A stretch of 64,000 nucleotides of DNA from Inia geoffrensis (lineage: Eukaryota; Chordata; Mammalia; Artiodactyla; Iniidae). A program made the translations under genes and the position numbers. Numbering within the stretch: the first letter of the stretch is position 1; every line of letters starts with the position of its first letter. Location of the stretch: NCBI GenBank assembly GCA_036417435.1, contig CM070899.1, forward strand, positions 175,117,494 through 175,181,493, read 5' to 3'. The notes under the pieces are model-generated. The model did no database searches, was not told the origin of the DNA, and saw only the letters and a list, made by a program, of their open reading frames with translations. This document shows positions 22,155-34,529 of this stretch, piece by piece.

Positions 22155-22610
22155 TGTCGACTGAAAAAAATGCACAATGGGAGAGTTGTGAGTTAAGTTT
22201 TATTTGGTGCAACAATGAGGACTATAGCCCAGGAGACAGCCTCTAAGACAGCTCTGAAGAACTGCTCCGAAGAGGTCAGTATTGTATATGATTTTAGTGA
22301 TGGGGGTACGTGCAGTCAAACACGCATTTTGGCAGAGGCTAGCTGCTAGTCACAAGGAGCAGATGTCTCTGTTAATGATTTTAGTGTTTTTATAGAAATG
22401 AAAAGATGCAAGAATTGGGGCTCATAAAAGCTTCTGAAAATATCTAACTATCTGAAGGCCTGTTCTGCCAGTTTTTCCCAGAGCACAGAGTGCCTCATTC
22501 CTGATCTCCGCCCTGAGTTCCTTTCAGGGTGTTTTGAAGGTCAGCAAGTGCAGTGGCTAGTGACCTAATCCTTGTAGAGGCAGATGGCAAGTAACAATTT
22601 TTATTTGGCA
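22155..22610 (-). repeat. 3' LTR of the endogenous retrovirus
   Basis: Begins TGCCAAATAAAAATTG on the minus strand and ends ACA. A TATAAAAA box is at about 22387-22394 and an AATAAA signal near 22198-22205. The adjacent AAGG (CCTT on plus) is the host duplication. Confidence 0.9.
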
Positions 22611-23924
22611 AGGCACCCTCATGGTCTTAAATTCGACCCGGGCTTGGAAGGCATTTCATGACCATTTCATCCCATGGTGCTGGAATGCTCGCTCCTAGGT
22701 CAGGCGAGGATTTCATTGATGGGCCACTCAATGTGCTATCACTGAACTAGGCCCTGTTAACAGCAGCCAAAAGTCTCTGGACCACCTGTCTTACTAGTCT
22801 GTTATGGTCCAGGAAAAAAAATTCCCTCTTGTGCTTCTTCCGATATCTAAAGTTACACTATTACAGTCATTGATCTGATATAGAACTAAATATCTGGCTC
22901 AAGTCACCTGGTCATCATTTTATCAAAGGCTCAGTCACACATCTGGTAATGCAAAAAGCAACAATTTTGTAAAACAGACAAAATACAAACAGTATATCCA
23001 GCAGTGTTAGTAAGGTCATGAGTAAGAATTTAAGTGAAGAACTTCCATTAGGTGCAGCTCAGTGTATTCCTAGGTCATCTGACTTAGTCTGTTCTGTACC
23101 AGTCCTTATATTTAAGGGAAATTATATATTGGCCTTGTTCATAAGGCACCCAGCCCAATTTCCTAGTGTTACTAGATTGGTTATCCTTAGTATGGTTTAA
23201 CCGTTCCCAACATAATGAGCTTGAGTGACCCCAAAAGAAAGTTCATATTTATGGCCAGGGTCAGAGCAGGTATTATTAATTGACCAGGTGAGGGGATCCC
23301 ACCTAGTAACACCAATAGTGGCCTGAACAGAACTATAATTTCTTGCTTCTAGAATAAATTTCCTAAGGGCCATCCAATAAGAGCCTCGGGGTGAAGAAAT
23401 CCACCAAGGTAACCCACAAGTACTGGATATAGATAACTGAACACAAACCCAACAACTGGATTAATTTTAAACTCTGCATAAGATTGTGCCCAAGAAAGAT
23501 ATATATTTGGTTCATAAGCAAAGATGTGAGCAATTATCAAAGTAATTGGTATAAAGTCTTGGTCCAGCATCTTGGGTCAGCTGTCTACTTCAGATGTCAT
23601 CTTCTCATCCTGCTCTGGTAGTTTCTCCTCTATTTGAGCGTTGTCTAATGGTGATTTTGAGGTCATCAGTCCTCTCTATAGCCCAGTCCAGTGCAGGGGC
23701 CCTTTGTAAATGGAAATTAATTCAAGAGTCAATTCCCTTAAGTTTCACTGTGTATGAGCTAGTTAAGAGTAACTAAGGGTCCCTCCATCTAGGCTGGAGA
23801 TAGTCCTTTAAATGATGTCTTTTCCAGTATACATAATTACCTGGTTGCAGGTCATGGGGCATCTGATCTTCATCCAAAGAGATTACTGAGATAAGCTTCA
23901 GAAACAAACTTACGGTGTCCTTTC
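22611..23924 (-). pseudogene. Provirus internal region: envelope-like and integrase-end relics
   Basis: A conceptual minus-strand translation at about 23773-23920 shows a block with the WKRHH-type pattern known from the end of gamma-like integrases. Downstream (lower coordinates) come short open pieces, for example 23570-23349, resembling an envelope surface protein. Stops and frameshifts break every frame, so no product is expected. The upstream end of this block is cut by the L1 at 23925. Confidence 0.6.
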
Positions 23925-24795
23925 TTTGTTTATTAAAGTATAGTTGATTTAAATGTTGTGTTAATTTCTGCTGTACAGCAGTCATTCACTTATATTCAAT
24001 ACATATACATTGGTTTTTTAATATTCTTTCCCATTATGATTTATCACAGAATATAGTTCCATGTGCTATACAGCAGAACTTTGTTGTTTATCCATTCTAT
24101 ATATAATAGTTTGCATCTGCTATCCCTAAATTCCCACTGCATCCCTCTCCCACTTCCCCTCCCCCTTGGTAACCAGAAGTCTGTTTTCTGTGTCTGTGAG
24201 TCTGTTTGTTTCATAAAAGTTCATTTGTGTCATATTTTAGATTCCACATATAAGTAATATCATATAGTATTTTTCTCCTTCTGACTTACTTCACTTAGTA
24301 TGATAATCTCTAGTTGCATCCATATTGCTGCACATTGCATTATTTTGTTCTTTTTTATGGCTGAGTAGTATTCCATTGTATATAAGTACCATATCTTCCA
24401 TATCCATTCATCTGATGATGTACATTTAGGTTGTTTCATGTCTTGGCTACTGTGAATTGTGCTGCTATGAACATAGGGGTGGCATGTATCTTTTTGAATT
24501 ATAATTTTGTCAGGATATATGCCCATGAGTGGGATTGCTGGATCATATGGCAAATCTATTTTTAGTTTTTTGAGGAACCTCCATACTGTTTTCCACAGTG
24601 GCTGCACCAACCTACATTCCCACCAACAAAGTAGCAGGGTTCCCTTTTCCCCACACTCTCTCCAGCATTTATTTGTAGACTTCTTAATGATGGACATTCT
24701 GACTGGTGTGAGGTCATTGTAGTTTTGATTTACATTTCTCTCATAATTACCTATGTTGAGCATCTTTTCATGTACCTGTTGGCCATGTGTATGTT
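23925..24795 (-). mobile_element. L1 3' end, 5'-truncated, inside the provirus
   Basis: Reverse L1 3' end: AAAGTATAGTTGATTTAAATG, GCTATACAGCAGAACTTTG, GGCTGAGTAGTATTCCATTG, up to TTGGCCATGTGTATGT. It interrupts the integrase-like relic. A target duplication is not clear. Confidence 0.88.
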
Positions 24796-25050
24796 AGAGT
24801 CTCCTTTTAATAATTCAACTGAGCTTTATAATAATATAACATAACAGCAAGGAACTACAAGTGAAGTGAGAATTAGTAAATACAGACCTCAATTAACAGA
24901 ACTAGAATTTAATATTCACTAAAACATAACCATTTTCTCTCTAAACTTACCCTCATTTCTACCAAATACAGCCAAATTAAGACTAATGTGTTTGCAAAAT
25001 AAGTCTGGTTTCAATAAACCTGGCCTCATGATTTATATAAGTAAATTGAT
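24796..25050 (-). other. Provirus internal fragment between two L1 insertions
   Basis: About 250 bp of AT-rich sequence presumed to be pol-region proviral DNA by position; no motif is recognisable. Confidence 0.4.
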
Positions 25051-25545
25051 CATATAGACTTTTTTTGTAATTTTATTTATTTACTTTTTATACAGCAGGT
25101 TCTTATTAGTTATCTATTTTATACATATTAGTGTATACATGTCAATCCCAATCTCCCAATTCATACCACCAACAACAACAACAACCCCTCCCTCATTTTT
25201 CCCCCTTTGGTGCCCATACATTTGTTCTCTACATCTCTGTCTCTATTTCTGCCTTGCAAACCGGTTCATCTGTACCATTTTTCTAGATTCCACATATATG
25301 CGTTAATATACGATATTTGTTTTTCCCTTTCTGACTTACTTCACTCTGTATGACAGTCTTTAGGTCCATCCACATCTCTACAAATGACCCAATTTCGTTC
25401 CTTTTTATGGCTGAGTAATATTCCATTGTATATATGTGCCACATCTTCTTTATCCATTCATCTGTCGATGGGCATTTAGGTTGCTTTCGTGACCTGGCTA
25501 TTGAAAACAGCGCTGCAATGAACATTGGGGTGCATGTGTCTTTTT

Positions 25546-25757
25546 TTTTTTTTTTTTTTTTTTGTGGTACGCGGGCCTCCCACCGCTGCGGCCTCTCCCA
25601 CTGCAGAGCACAGGCTCCGGATGCGCAGGCCCAGCAGCCACGGCTCACGGGTCTAGCCGCTCTGCGGCACGCAGGACCTTCCCAGACCAGGGCACGAACC
25701 CGCGCCCCCTGCATTGGCAGGCGGACCCTCAACCACTGCACCACCAGGGAAGCCCCA
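25546..25757 (-). mobile_element. Short CHR SINE (cetacean type) inside the L1
   Basis: T23 at the left is the A-tail; the body runs from GTGGTACGCGGGCC to CCACCAGGGAAGCCCC. Target duplication CATGTGTCTTTTT on both sides (25533-25545 and 25758-25770) is L1 sequence. Confidence 0.93.
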
Positions 25758-26762
25758 CATGTGTCTTTTTGAATTATGGTTTTCTCTGGGTATTGCTGGG
25801 TCATATGGTAATTCTATTTTTAGTTTTTGAAGGACCCTCCATACAGTTCTCCATAGTGGCTGTACCAATTTATATTCCCACCAACAGTGCAAGAGCATTC
25901 CCTTTTCTCCACACCCTCTCCAGCATTTGTTGTTTGTAGATTTTCTGATGATGCCCATTCTGACAGGTGTGACGTGATACCTCATTGTAGCTTTGATTTG
26001 CATTTCTCTAATAATTAGTGATGTTGAGCAGCTTTTCATGTGCTTCTTGGCCATCTGTATGTCTTCTTTGGAGAAATGTCTATTTAGGTCTTCTGCCCAT
26101 TTTTGGATTGGGTTTGTTTGTTTAATATTGAGCTGCATGACCTGTTTATGCATTTTGGAGATTAATCCTTTGTCTGATGATTCGTTTGCAAATATTTTCT
26201 CCCATTCTGAGGGTAGTCTTTTCGTCTTGTTTATGGTTTCCTTTGCTGTGCAAAAGCTTTGAAGTTTCATTAGGTCCCATTTGTTTATTTTTGTTTTTAT
26301 TTCCATTATTCTAGGAGGTGGATCAAAAAAGATCTTGCTGTGATTTATGTCACAGAGCACTCTTCCTATGTTTTCCTCTAAGAGTTTTATACTGTCCAGT
26401 CTTACATTTAGGTCTCTAATCCATTTTGAGTTTATTTTTGTGTTTGATGTGAGGGAGTGTTCTAATTTCCTTCTTTTACATGTAGCTGTCCAGTTTTCCC
26501 AGCACCACTTATTGAAGACACTGTCTTTTCTCCATTGTATACCCTTGCTTCCTTTGTCATAGATTAGTTGACCATAGGTGTGTGTGTTTATCTCTGGGCT
26601 TCCTATCATGTTCCATTGATCTATGTTTCTGTTTTTGTGCCAGTACCATATTGCCTTGATTACTGTAGGTTTGTAGTATAGTCTGAAGTCAGGGAGTCTG
26701 ATACCTTCAGTTCCGTTTTTTTCCCTCAACATTGCTTTGGCTATCCAGGGTCTTTTGTGTCT

Positions 26763-27704
26763 CTATACAAATTTTAAGATTTTTTGTTCTAATTCTGTAA
26801 AAAATGCCATTGGTAATTTGATAGGGATTGCATTGAATCTGTAGATTGCTTTGGGTAGTAGAGTCATTTTCACAATATTGATTCTTCCAATCCAAGAATA
26901 TGGTGTATCTCTCCATCTGTTTGTGTCATCTTTGATTTCTTTCATCAGTGTCTTATAGATTTCTGAGTACAGGTCTTTGACCTCGTTAGGTAGGTTTATT
27001 CCTAGGTATTTTATTCTTTTTGTTGCAATGGTGAATGGGATTGTTTCCTTAATTTCTCTTTCTGATTTTTCGTTGTTAGTGTATAGGAGTGCAAGAGATT
27101 TCTGTGCATTCATTTTGTATCCTGCAACTTTACCAAATTCACTGATTAGCTCTAGTAGTTTTCTGGTGGCATCTTTAAGATTATCTATGTATAGTATCAT
27201 GTCATCTGCAAACCGTGACAGTTTTACTTCTACTTTTCCAGTTTGGATTCTTTTTATTTATTTTTCTTCTCTGATTGCCATGGCTAGGACTTCCAAAACT
27301 ATGTTGAATAATAGTGGCAAGAGTGGACATCCTTGTCTTGTTCCTGATCTTAGAGGAAATGCTTTCAGTTTTTCACCACTGAGAATGATGTTTGCTGTGG
27401 GTTTGTTGCGTATGGTCTCTATTTTGTTGAGGTAGGTTCCTTCTATGCCCACTTTCTGGAGAGTTTTTATCATAAATGGGTGTTGAATTTTGTCAAAAGC
27501 TTTTTCTGCATCTATTGAGATGATCATATGGTTTTTCTCCTTCAATTTGTTAATATGGTGTATCACATTGATTGATTTGCGTATACTGAAGAATCCTTGC
27601 ATCCCTGGGATAAACCCCACTAGATCATAGTATATGATCCTTTTAATGTGCTGTTGCATTCTGTTTGCTAGTATTTTGTTGAGGATTTTTGCATCTATAT
27701 TCAT
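26763..27704 (-). pseudogene. L1 ORF2 reverse transcriptase segment, split
   Basis: Two open pieces (27704-27258 and 27200-26763) hold the polymerase palm: IDAEKAFD block near 27515, RQGCPL block near 27340 and the FADD catalytic motif near 27205. They are separated by a TAA at about 27257-27255. Catalytic residues survive but the frame does not. Confidence 0.88.
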
Positions 27705-28006
27705 TCAGTGATACTGGTCTGTAATTTTCTTTCTTTGTAGTACTTTGTCTGGTTTTGCTATCAGGGTGATGGTGGTCTCATAGAATGAGTTTGAGAGTGT
27801 CCCTTCCTCTGCAATTTTTGGAAGAGTTTGAGAAGGCTGGATGTTAGATGTTCTCTAAATGTTTGATAGAATTCATCTGTGAAGCCATCTGCTCCCGGAC
27901 TTTTGTTTGTTGGAGATTTTTAGTCACAGTTTCAGTTTCATTACTTATGATTGGTCTGTTCATATTTTCCATTTCTTCCTGTTCGGTCTTGGAAGGTTAT
28001 ACCTTT

Positions 28007-28774
28007 CTAAGAATTTGCCCATTTCTTCCAGGTTTTCCATTTTATTGGCACAGAGTTGCTTGTAGTAGTCTCCTGTGATGCTTTGTATTTCTGCAGTGTT
28101 TGTTGTAACTTCTCTTTTTTCATTTCTAATTTTATTGATTTGACTCCCCTCATTTTCTTGATGAGTCTGGCTAACAGTTTATCAATTTCGTTTACCTTCC
28201 CAAAGAACCAGCTTTTAGTTTTATTCATCTTTGTTATAGTTTTCTTTGCTTCTATTTCATTTATTTCTGCTCTAAGCTTCATGATTTCTTTCCTTCTACT
28301 AACATCCAATTTTGTTTGCTCTTCTTTCTCTAGTTGCTTTAGATGTAAGGTTTGATTGTTTATTTGAGATTTTTCTTGTTTCTTGAGGTAGGATTGTATT
28401 GCTATAAACTTCGCTCTTAGAACTGCTTTTGCTGCATCCCATCGGTTTTGGATTGTTGTGTTTTCATTGTCATTTATCTCTAGGTATTTTTTGCTTTCCT
28501 CTTTGATTTCTTCAGTGATCTCTTGGTTATTTAGTAACGTATTGTTTAGCCTCCATGTGTTGGTGCTTTTTACGTTTTTTTCCCTGTAATTGATTTCTAA
28601 TCTCATAGTGTTGTGGTCAGAAAAGATACTTGATATGATTTCAATTTTCTTAAATTCACTGAGGCTTGATTTGTGACCAAAGATGTGCTCTATCCAGGAG
28701 AATGTTCTGTGACCACTTGAGAAGAAAGTGTAATCTTCTATTTTTGGAAGTAATGTACTATAAATCTCAATCAA
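28007..28774 (-). pseudogene. L1 ORF2 endonuclease end and linker
   Basis: 255 open codons holding the endonuclease SDH motif at the start, then the lysine/glutamate-rich linker that precedes the reverse transcriptase. Ends in a frameshift before the polymerase domain. Confidence 0.85.
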
Positions 28775-28900
28775 ATCTATCTGGTCTATTGTGTCATTTG
28801 ACGCTTGTGTTTCCTTATTAATTTTCTATCTGGACGATCTGTCCATCAGTGTAAGTGAGGTATTAAAGTCTCCCGCTATTATTGTGTTATTGTCAATTTC

Positions 28901-29299
28901 CTATTTTATAGCTGTTAACATTTGCCTTATGTATTGAGGTACTCCTATGTTGGGTGCATATATATTTATAATTGTTATATCTTCTTCTTGGATTGGTCCC
29001 TTGATCATTATGTCGTGTCCTTCCTTGTCTCTTGTAACATTCTTTGTGTTAAAGTCTATTTTATCTGATATGAGTATTGCTACTCCAGCTTTCTTTTGAT
29101 TTCCATTTGCATAGAATATCTTTTTCCGTACCCTCACCTTCAGTCTGTATGTGTCCCTAGGTCTGAAGTGGGTCTCTTGTAGACAGCATATATATGGGTC
29201 TTGTTTTTGTATCCATTCAGCGAGCCTGTGTCTTTTGGTTGGAGCATTTAATCCATTCACATTTAAGGTAATTTTTGATGTGTATGTTCCTGTTACCAT
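28901..29299 (-). pseudogene. L1 ORF2 N-terminal endonuclease segment
   Basis: 132 open codons start at the ORF2 initiator and cover the N-terminal part of the apurinic endonuclease domain, with the CLQETH block intact. The frame then breaks at about 28901 and resumes at 28774 with the SDH block. Part of the dead L1 at 25067-30355. Confidence 0.85.
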
Positions 29300-29846
29300 T
29301 TTTTTAATTGTTTTGAGTTTGTTCTTGTAGGTCCTTTTCTTCTCTTCTGTTTGCCACTTAGCATTTGTTGTAGAGCTGGTTTTGTGGTGCTGAATTCTGT
29401 TAGCTTTTGCATGTCTGTAAAGCTTCTGATTTCTCCAAATGAGATCCTTGCCTGGTAGAGTAATCTTGGTTGTAGGTTCTTCCCTTTCATCACTTTAAAT
29501 ATACCGTGCCACTCCCTTCTGGCTTGTAGAGTTTCTGCTGAGAAATCAGCTCTTAACCTTATGGAAATTCCCTTGTATGTTATTTGTCATTTTCTCCTCT
29601 TGCTTTTAATAATTTTTCTTTGTCTTTAATTTTTGTCAGTTTGATTCTGTGTGCCTTGCATGTTTCTCCTTGTTTCTCCTTGGTGGGTTTATCCTTCCTG
29701 GGACTCTCTGCGCTTCCTGGACTTGGGTGGCTATTTCCTTTCCCATGTTAGGGAAGTTTTTGACTATAATTTCTTCAAATATTTTCTCGGGTCCTTTCTC
29801 TCTCTCTTCTCCTTCTGGGACGCCTATAATGAGAATGTTGGTGAAT

Positions 29847-30275
29847 TTAAATGTTGTCCCAGGGGTCTCTTAGGCTGTCTTCATTTCTTTTCATTCTTTT
29901 TTCTTTATTCTGTTCTGTGGCTGTGAATTCCACCATTCTGTCTTCCAGGTCACTTATCCATTCTTTTGCCACAGTTATTCTGCTATTGATTCCTTCTAGT
30001 GTAGTTTTCATTTCAGTTATTGTATTGTTCATCTCTGTTTGTTTGTTCTTTAATTCTTCTAGGTGTTTGTTCTTTAATTCTTCTAGGTCTTTGTTAAACA
30101 TTTCTTGCATCTTCTCGATCTTTGCCTCTATTCTTTTTCCAAGGTCCTGGATCATCTTCACTATCATTATTCTGAATACTTTTTCTGGAAGGTTGCCTAT
30201 CTCCACTTCAGTTAATAGTTTTTCTGGGGTTTTATCTTGTTCCTTCATCTGGTACATAGTCCTCTGCCTTTTCAT
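29847..30275 (-). pseudogene. L1 ORF1 N-terminal and coiled-coil segment
   Basis: 142 open codons from an ATG start through the coiled coil. A perfect 24-bp tandem duplication at 30041-30088 adds eight residues (LEELKNKH repeated) without breaking frame. The RNA-binding half lies downstream out of frame. Confidence 0.85.
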
Positions 30276-30370
30276 TTTGTCTGTCTTTCTGTGAATGTGG
30301 TTTTTATTCCACAGGCTGCAGGACTGTAGTTCTTGTTTCTGCTGTCTGCCCTCTCCATATAGGCTTTTTT

Positions 30371-31335
30371 AAAATTGGCTTTGCTGGAACTTTTTATAAG
30401 GAATCTCAGACTGAACTTTTAAGAGGGCCAGGAAAGCCATACCAAGAGCTTGTCACAGATTTAGGTGAATTCCTCCCCTTTCTAAGTCCTGCACATTACT
30501 TGAGATTCCTGCACCTGTTAGGAGGTGGCCCTCCTAATTTATCTGATAAAGATGTTGTGAATTTAAGAGTTTCCAATCTCTGGGGAAATCAGGTAGAGAG
30601 AAAAGATAAATGTTTCAACTCCTTTTACAAAGATATAGTTTACCAAATTGCCGTGAGTCACAACTACCTTGAGGGGAAGGGTTTCCTGATATCTGGAAAA
30701 CACAGATTAAAAGCCAGTAGTATTTCAGACAGAAACCGTAAAAGTTATAACCATATTCACCAGTTCACTCAGTCCTATGTAACTAATCCTTTTGGTTAAC
30801 AGTTTTACGAAGCTATCAGGTTTCCCATTAGAATTCTTCAATTCTGGGTAATATCTTACCCAGTTCAGCAGTATGATCTGAAAGGTATCAGAAACCTGAA
30901 CTTGTCAGAAAGTCCTTTCTATAAATCTTCTTGAATAGGAAGAATTTTTGCAAAGGCATCAGAGTAAAACCATAACTGTCTATGAATGACAAAAGACTCA
31001 AGGAGGCACGGTTAAAAATCTGATTACAATGCAATTGACAGACCAACATGGTTACTGCTGTGACAGACAACATTTTAAAATAATAACTAGAATTATGACT
31101 GATAACATTTTACCAGGATGTACCAGATTTTTAGGAATTCCATATAATTTCTAGACTATCTATATTAATAATATTTGCCATACAATATAACCTAAGATTT
31201 ATTACTCATTTGACAACACTTCCAATGTAATTTAATGTACCAAATGAACCCAATTAATGTAATATCTCTCTTTGGGATGTTTCGGGGGCCTTTTGAAGCA
31301 TCCCAATGTTAGCTAGAGGTCAAAAGGACTTGATT
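30371..31335 (-). other. Provirus internal region, pol portion by position
   Basis: About 1 kb of degraded proviral sequence to the right of the L1. No intact motif; assignment rests on lying between the LTRs. Confidence 0.45.
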
Positions 31336-31350
31336 AGAATTTGATTTGGG

Positions 31351-31722
31351 GCTTCCCTGGTGGCGCAGTGGTTGAGAATCCGCCTGCCAATGCAGGGGAC
31401 ATGGGTTCGATCCCTGGCCCAGGAAGATCCCACATGCCATGGACCAACTAAGCCCGTGTGCCACAACTAATGAGCCTGTGCTCTAGAGCCCGTGAACCAC
31501 AACTACTGAGCCCACGTGCCACAACTACTGAAGCCTGTGCACCTAGAGCCTGTGCTCCACAATGAGAGAAGCCACAGCAACGAGAAGCCTGCGCACTGCA
31601 ATGAAGAGTAGCCACCGCTCGCCGCAACTAGAGAAAGCCTGCGCGCAGCAACCAAGACCAAACACAGCCAAAAATAAATAAATAAAATAAATAGATTTTT
31701 TAAAATTTAAAAATAAAAAAAA
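31351..31722 (+). mobile_element. CHR-type SINE, long form, inside the provirus
   Basis: GGGGCTTCCCTGGTGGCGCAGTGG head, GGTTCGATCCCTGG, many CCACAACTA units, AATAAATAAAATAAA tail. Target duplication AGAATTTGATTTGGG (31336-31350) / AGAATTTGGTTTGGG (31723-31737). Confidence 0.93.
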
Positions 31723-32644
31723 AGAATTTGGTTTGGGAAGTTTGTCAAAATATCAGAAAGGTTTAAAACACTTGGTCAAATAGGATCCTAGGTCACTATG
31801 AATCAATACTTATCCCCTTAACCAAGGTGACAATAAAAGATTTCAAAGGCAAATATGGCAAGTTATAACCGATTACAATGTAAGGTAAAAGAAACTTTAC
31901 AATCTGTTATCAAATGCAGACTCACAGGCTAAGAAAACTTTGTCCTCTTAACAGACAGAAAAAACAAATTCAGGGTTTGCACCAGCTTACTATAAAAATT
32001 CATTTACTCAATTAAATTTATTCTAAACTTAGCCAATCCTGATCATGCACAAAACTCTTTTCTAAGGGTTTCCTTTCCATAAACCTTCCCTCACTTTCTG
32101 TATGCATGTTAATGTGTTCCTTATTTTTTTCCATCCAGAAACAACCAGCTCTAGGACAAAACTCTTCCTTTTCCCTTAACAAAATGTAATTCCATTCCTC
32201 ATACCTTCTTTAATTAAAAGCACACATCCTACTTTGCTACTGTATACCAAAATGTTTCCTTTATGATTTCTAGTAGCTTTAATTATGTATTTAAATTAGA
32301 ATCTTCAACTCCTAAAAACCTTACTTTCTAGTGAAAACTAAGAAGTAAGCAATTATGAACTATGTCTTACATTAGCATTTTGTAGACTGGCAAACATAAA
32401 TACCAATAATAATTTCTATAAACGTGCTTTCTAATAGAAAATATCTCAGTGTGGCACCAAACATATTTATTAATATAGTAATCCTAAATATCATTAGTTT
32501 CTCTGTAAAAGGAAGCCAGTGTTCAGTAATTAATGTTTTAATACCTTATTTTATTTGAGAATGATCTAGCTATTCAATAAATTTCCATCATTTAACTTAA
32601 TTTAGCAGAACTCTAAAATTTCAAGTTACCAAATATCTGGAGGG

Positions 32645-32758
32645 ATTTTCTTTTGGCCATGACTCATGGCGTGCAGGATCCTAGTTCCCCAACCAGGGGT
32701 TGAACCCACGCCCCCTGCAGTGGAAGCATGAAGTCTTAACCACTGGACAACCAGGGAA
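32645..32758 (-). mobile_element. Short tRNA-derived SINE fragment
   Basis: Reverse copy: TTTTGGCCATGACTCATGGC, CCAACCAGGGGTTGAACCC, CAGTGGAAGCATGAAGTC, TTAACCACTGGACAACCAGG. A probable target duplication is TCTGGAGGGA / TATGGAGGGA. Confidence 0.8.
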
Positions 32759-34129
32759 TTCTATGGAGGGAATATTTTTAAGTAGACATTCCTAAAATAT
32801 AACTATTCCTAAAGAGTTATCTCATTTACATTTAATTTACTTATAAAAAATTTCATTGTATCAAGTTATTTTTCTTGCTGACAAATTTGCAAGACATATA
32901 ATAAGATCCCATTTGACTTCTATTAAACCTAGGTAAAATAAATGTAGCATACTTAATGTTGATGATTTTAAAGACATGCCTATTAAATCAACAAACTTTA
33001 ACTTTAATATCTGGTATTAATTTAATACTGAATATTTCCCTGTTCACATGAACCTGAAATTCATTCTGGTCAGTTTCCTTTTATATTTCTGAGAATTTAT
33101 ATCAGCACTTAATTTTCCTTAAGCCAATTAAGTAGAACTCAGTTACAAATTAATTTTGATAATACCATCCAAAGGTAAAGACATATACATAATGCACACA
33201 TACAGACAGAACCAGAGATGTCATGGCTACATTTTCTAAACTTAGTCAAGGATCAAGTAGTACAATATAAAACTCACTAGTTTATAACAGTTGGAATAAG
33301 TTAAATTTTAAAAGGCCTTTTCCCCCTTTTTCCCCCTCAGTCTCAGGAATTAGAGATGATCTAGATAAGATAAGTGGTCCTGAGAACCCTGGTCTCAAGA
33401 TGCAGGGAGGGAAAAGCAAGTTTTTCTAGAAGGATTTGTTCCCTCAGGGTCAGAATTCTGGAGAAAAAAAATTATTTTCAAGCCCGTTTTCTCTAACAAC
33501 TGCAAATGCAATAAAATAGCCCATTTTGTCCATTTTCAGGGCAAAATTTTCCTTTCATTCCCAATTAAGTGAGTACTTGTAAGTATAAGTTTTGTACATA
33601 CATAAACCTGGCTGGAGTGTTAGTCAGAGGCTAGGCTTCTGACACCCCTCGCTTCCCTGTTTGAGGTCTCTATTTCCCATTTTAAAGCTGAATTTAAAGA
33701 TGAAATTGTGTGGTGGGCCAGCGTGCTGCTTGTGAGCTTAACTCCTCTAAGCATCACTCTAGAGTCATTTCAGCCCTCTTTTGGGGCTCAGTTCTTCCTT
33801 CGGTGGTCTAAGACCACAGTGGGTGCTCAGATCACTGAATGGCCAGTTCTTATGCATGACCTCTGGTTGAGCAAGTCTTTCAATTAATGAGCGGGTTTCC
33901 CTATGGGACCACTGCACAGAATGAGGACTCTGCCTTCACTGTTCCCATAAATTTCTCAGTTGCCTAAGAAAGCTGTAATTGGCAATCGACCAGGAGGAGT
34001 CTTGTCCCTCTTCTTCAAAGCAAAGGTTTCACGTAATACCTTCACTTTTATTCCAACAAATCTTGTTAAGGCAGCCAAACTGAGGAAAGGCATCAGAGCA
34101 GCCTCTTACCTAACCACTCAGCCCAGACC

Positions 34130-34315
34130 ACTCAGTGTCTTTCAACTCAGCAAACCCCAGTGTCTTTCAAGCAGCCCCCGCCCCCAGAATCTTTCAACTG
34201 TGTAGGTATTTCCCCACTGTCTCAACCAGCACCCCCGTCAGGCATCTTTCAATTGGACGGACATTTGCTGGGTGTCTTTCAAACCGCCCCCCACCCCCGT
34301 ATCCTTCAACTGAGG
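34130..34315. repeat. Degenerate tandem repeat in the proviral leader
   Basis: The motif TGTCTTTCAA or ATCTTTCAA recurs about six times at 20-50 bp spacing, alternating with CAGCCCCCGCCCCCA-type C-rich spacers. It lies within 400 bp downstream of the 5' LTR (minus sense). Confidence 0.7.
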
Positions 34316-34529
34316 GACCAGGTACTTATTATATACCACCAAATAAAACTCAGGATCAACAACCAATACAGGAGATCTGAGAAACAGGAGAGACTCACCC
34401 AAATTCCTCTGGATTCTCTGCGGAGGTGGATGGGCCCAAGGGCTTCTGCTGGTGCCAGGGCTCTGGCTCTTCGCAGAGTTCAGGCAAAGCAGAGAAGTCT
34501 GCTCTGGGTCCCTTGGTTCGTGTCAAAAC

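Larger units (their letters stand above)
25067..30355 (-). mobile_element. Near full-length 5'-truncated L1, inside the provirus
   Basis: The insertion has a 16-bp target duplication CATATAGACTTTTTTT (25051-25066) / CATATAGGCTTTTTT (30356-30370). It includes a 3' UTR (from 25067), ORF2 (29299 down to about 25400), the inter-ORF gap, ORF1 (about 30275-29340) and the last ~80 bp of the 5' UTR. ORF2 retains recognisable endonuclease (SDH motif near 28625), reverse transcriptase (FADD motif near 27205) and cysteine-rich C-terminal segments. ORF1 keeps its coiled coil. Both frames carry stops and frameshifts, for example a TAA in the reverse transcriptase at about 27255, so the copy is dead. A SINE sits in its 3' part. 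Confidence 0.93.
31738..34529 (-). other. Provirus internal region: gag and leader by position
   Basis: About 2.8 kb between a SINE and the 5' LTR. No open reading frame of gag length survives. It holds a short tRNA-derived SINE (32645-32758) and a degenerate tandem repeat (34130-34315). Confidence 0.5.

Noticed and set aside
25067..30355. An active L1
   Set aside because: Catalytic motifs are recognisable, but ORF2 has stops and frameshifts, the 5' UTR is truncated and a SINE interrupts the 3' part.
30500..30799. A 99-codon plus-strand open stretch inside the provirus
   Set aside because: It runs antisense to the provirus and has no recognisable domain.
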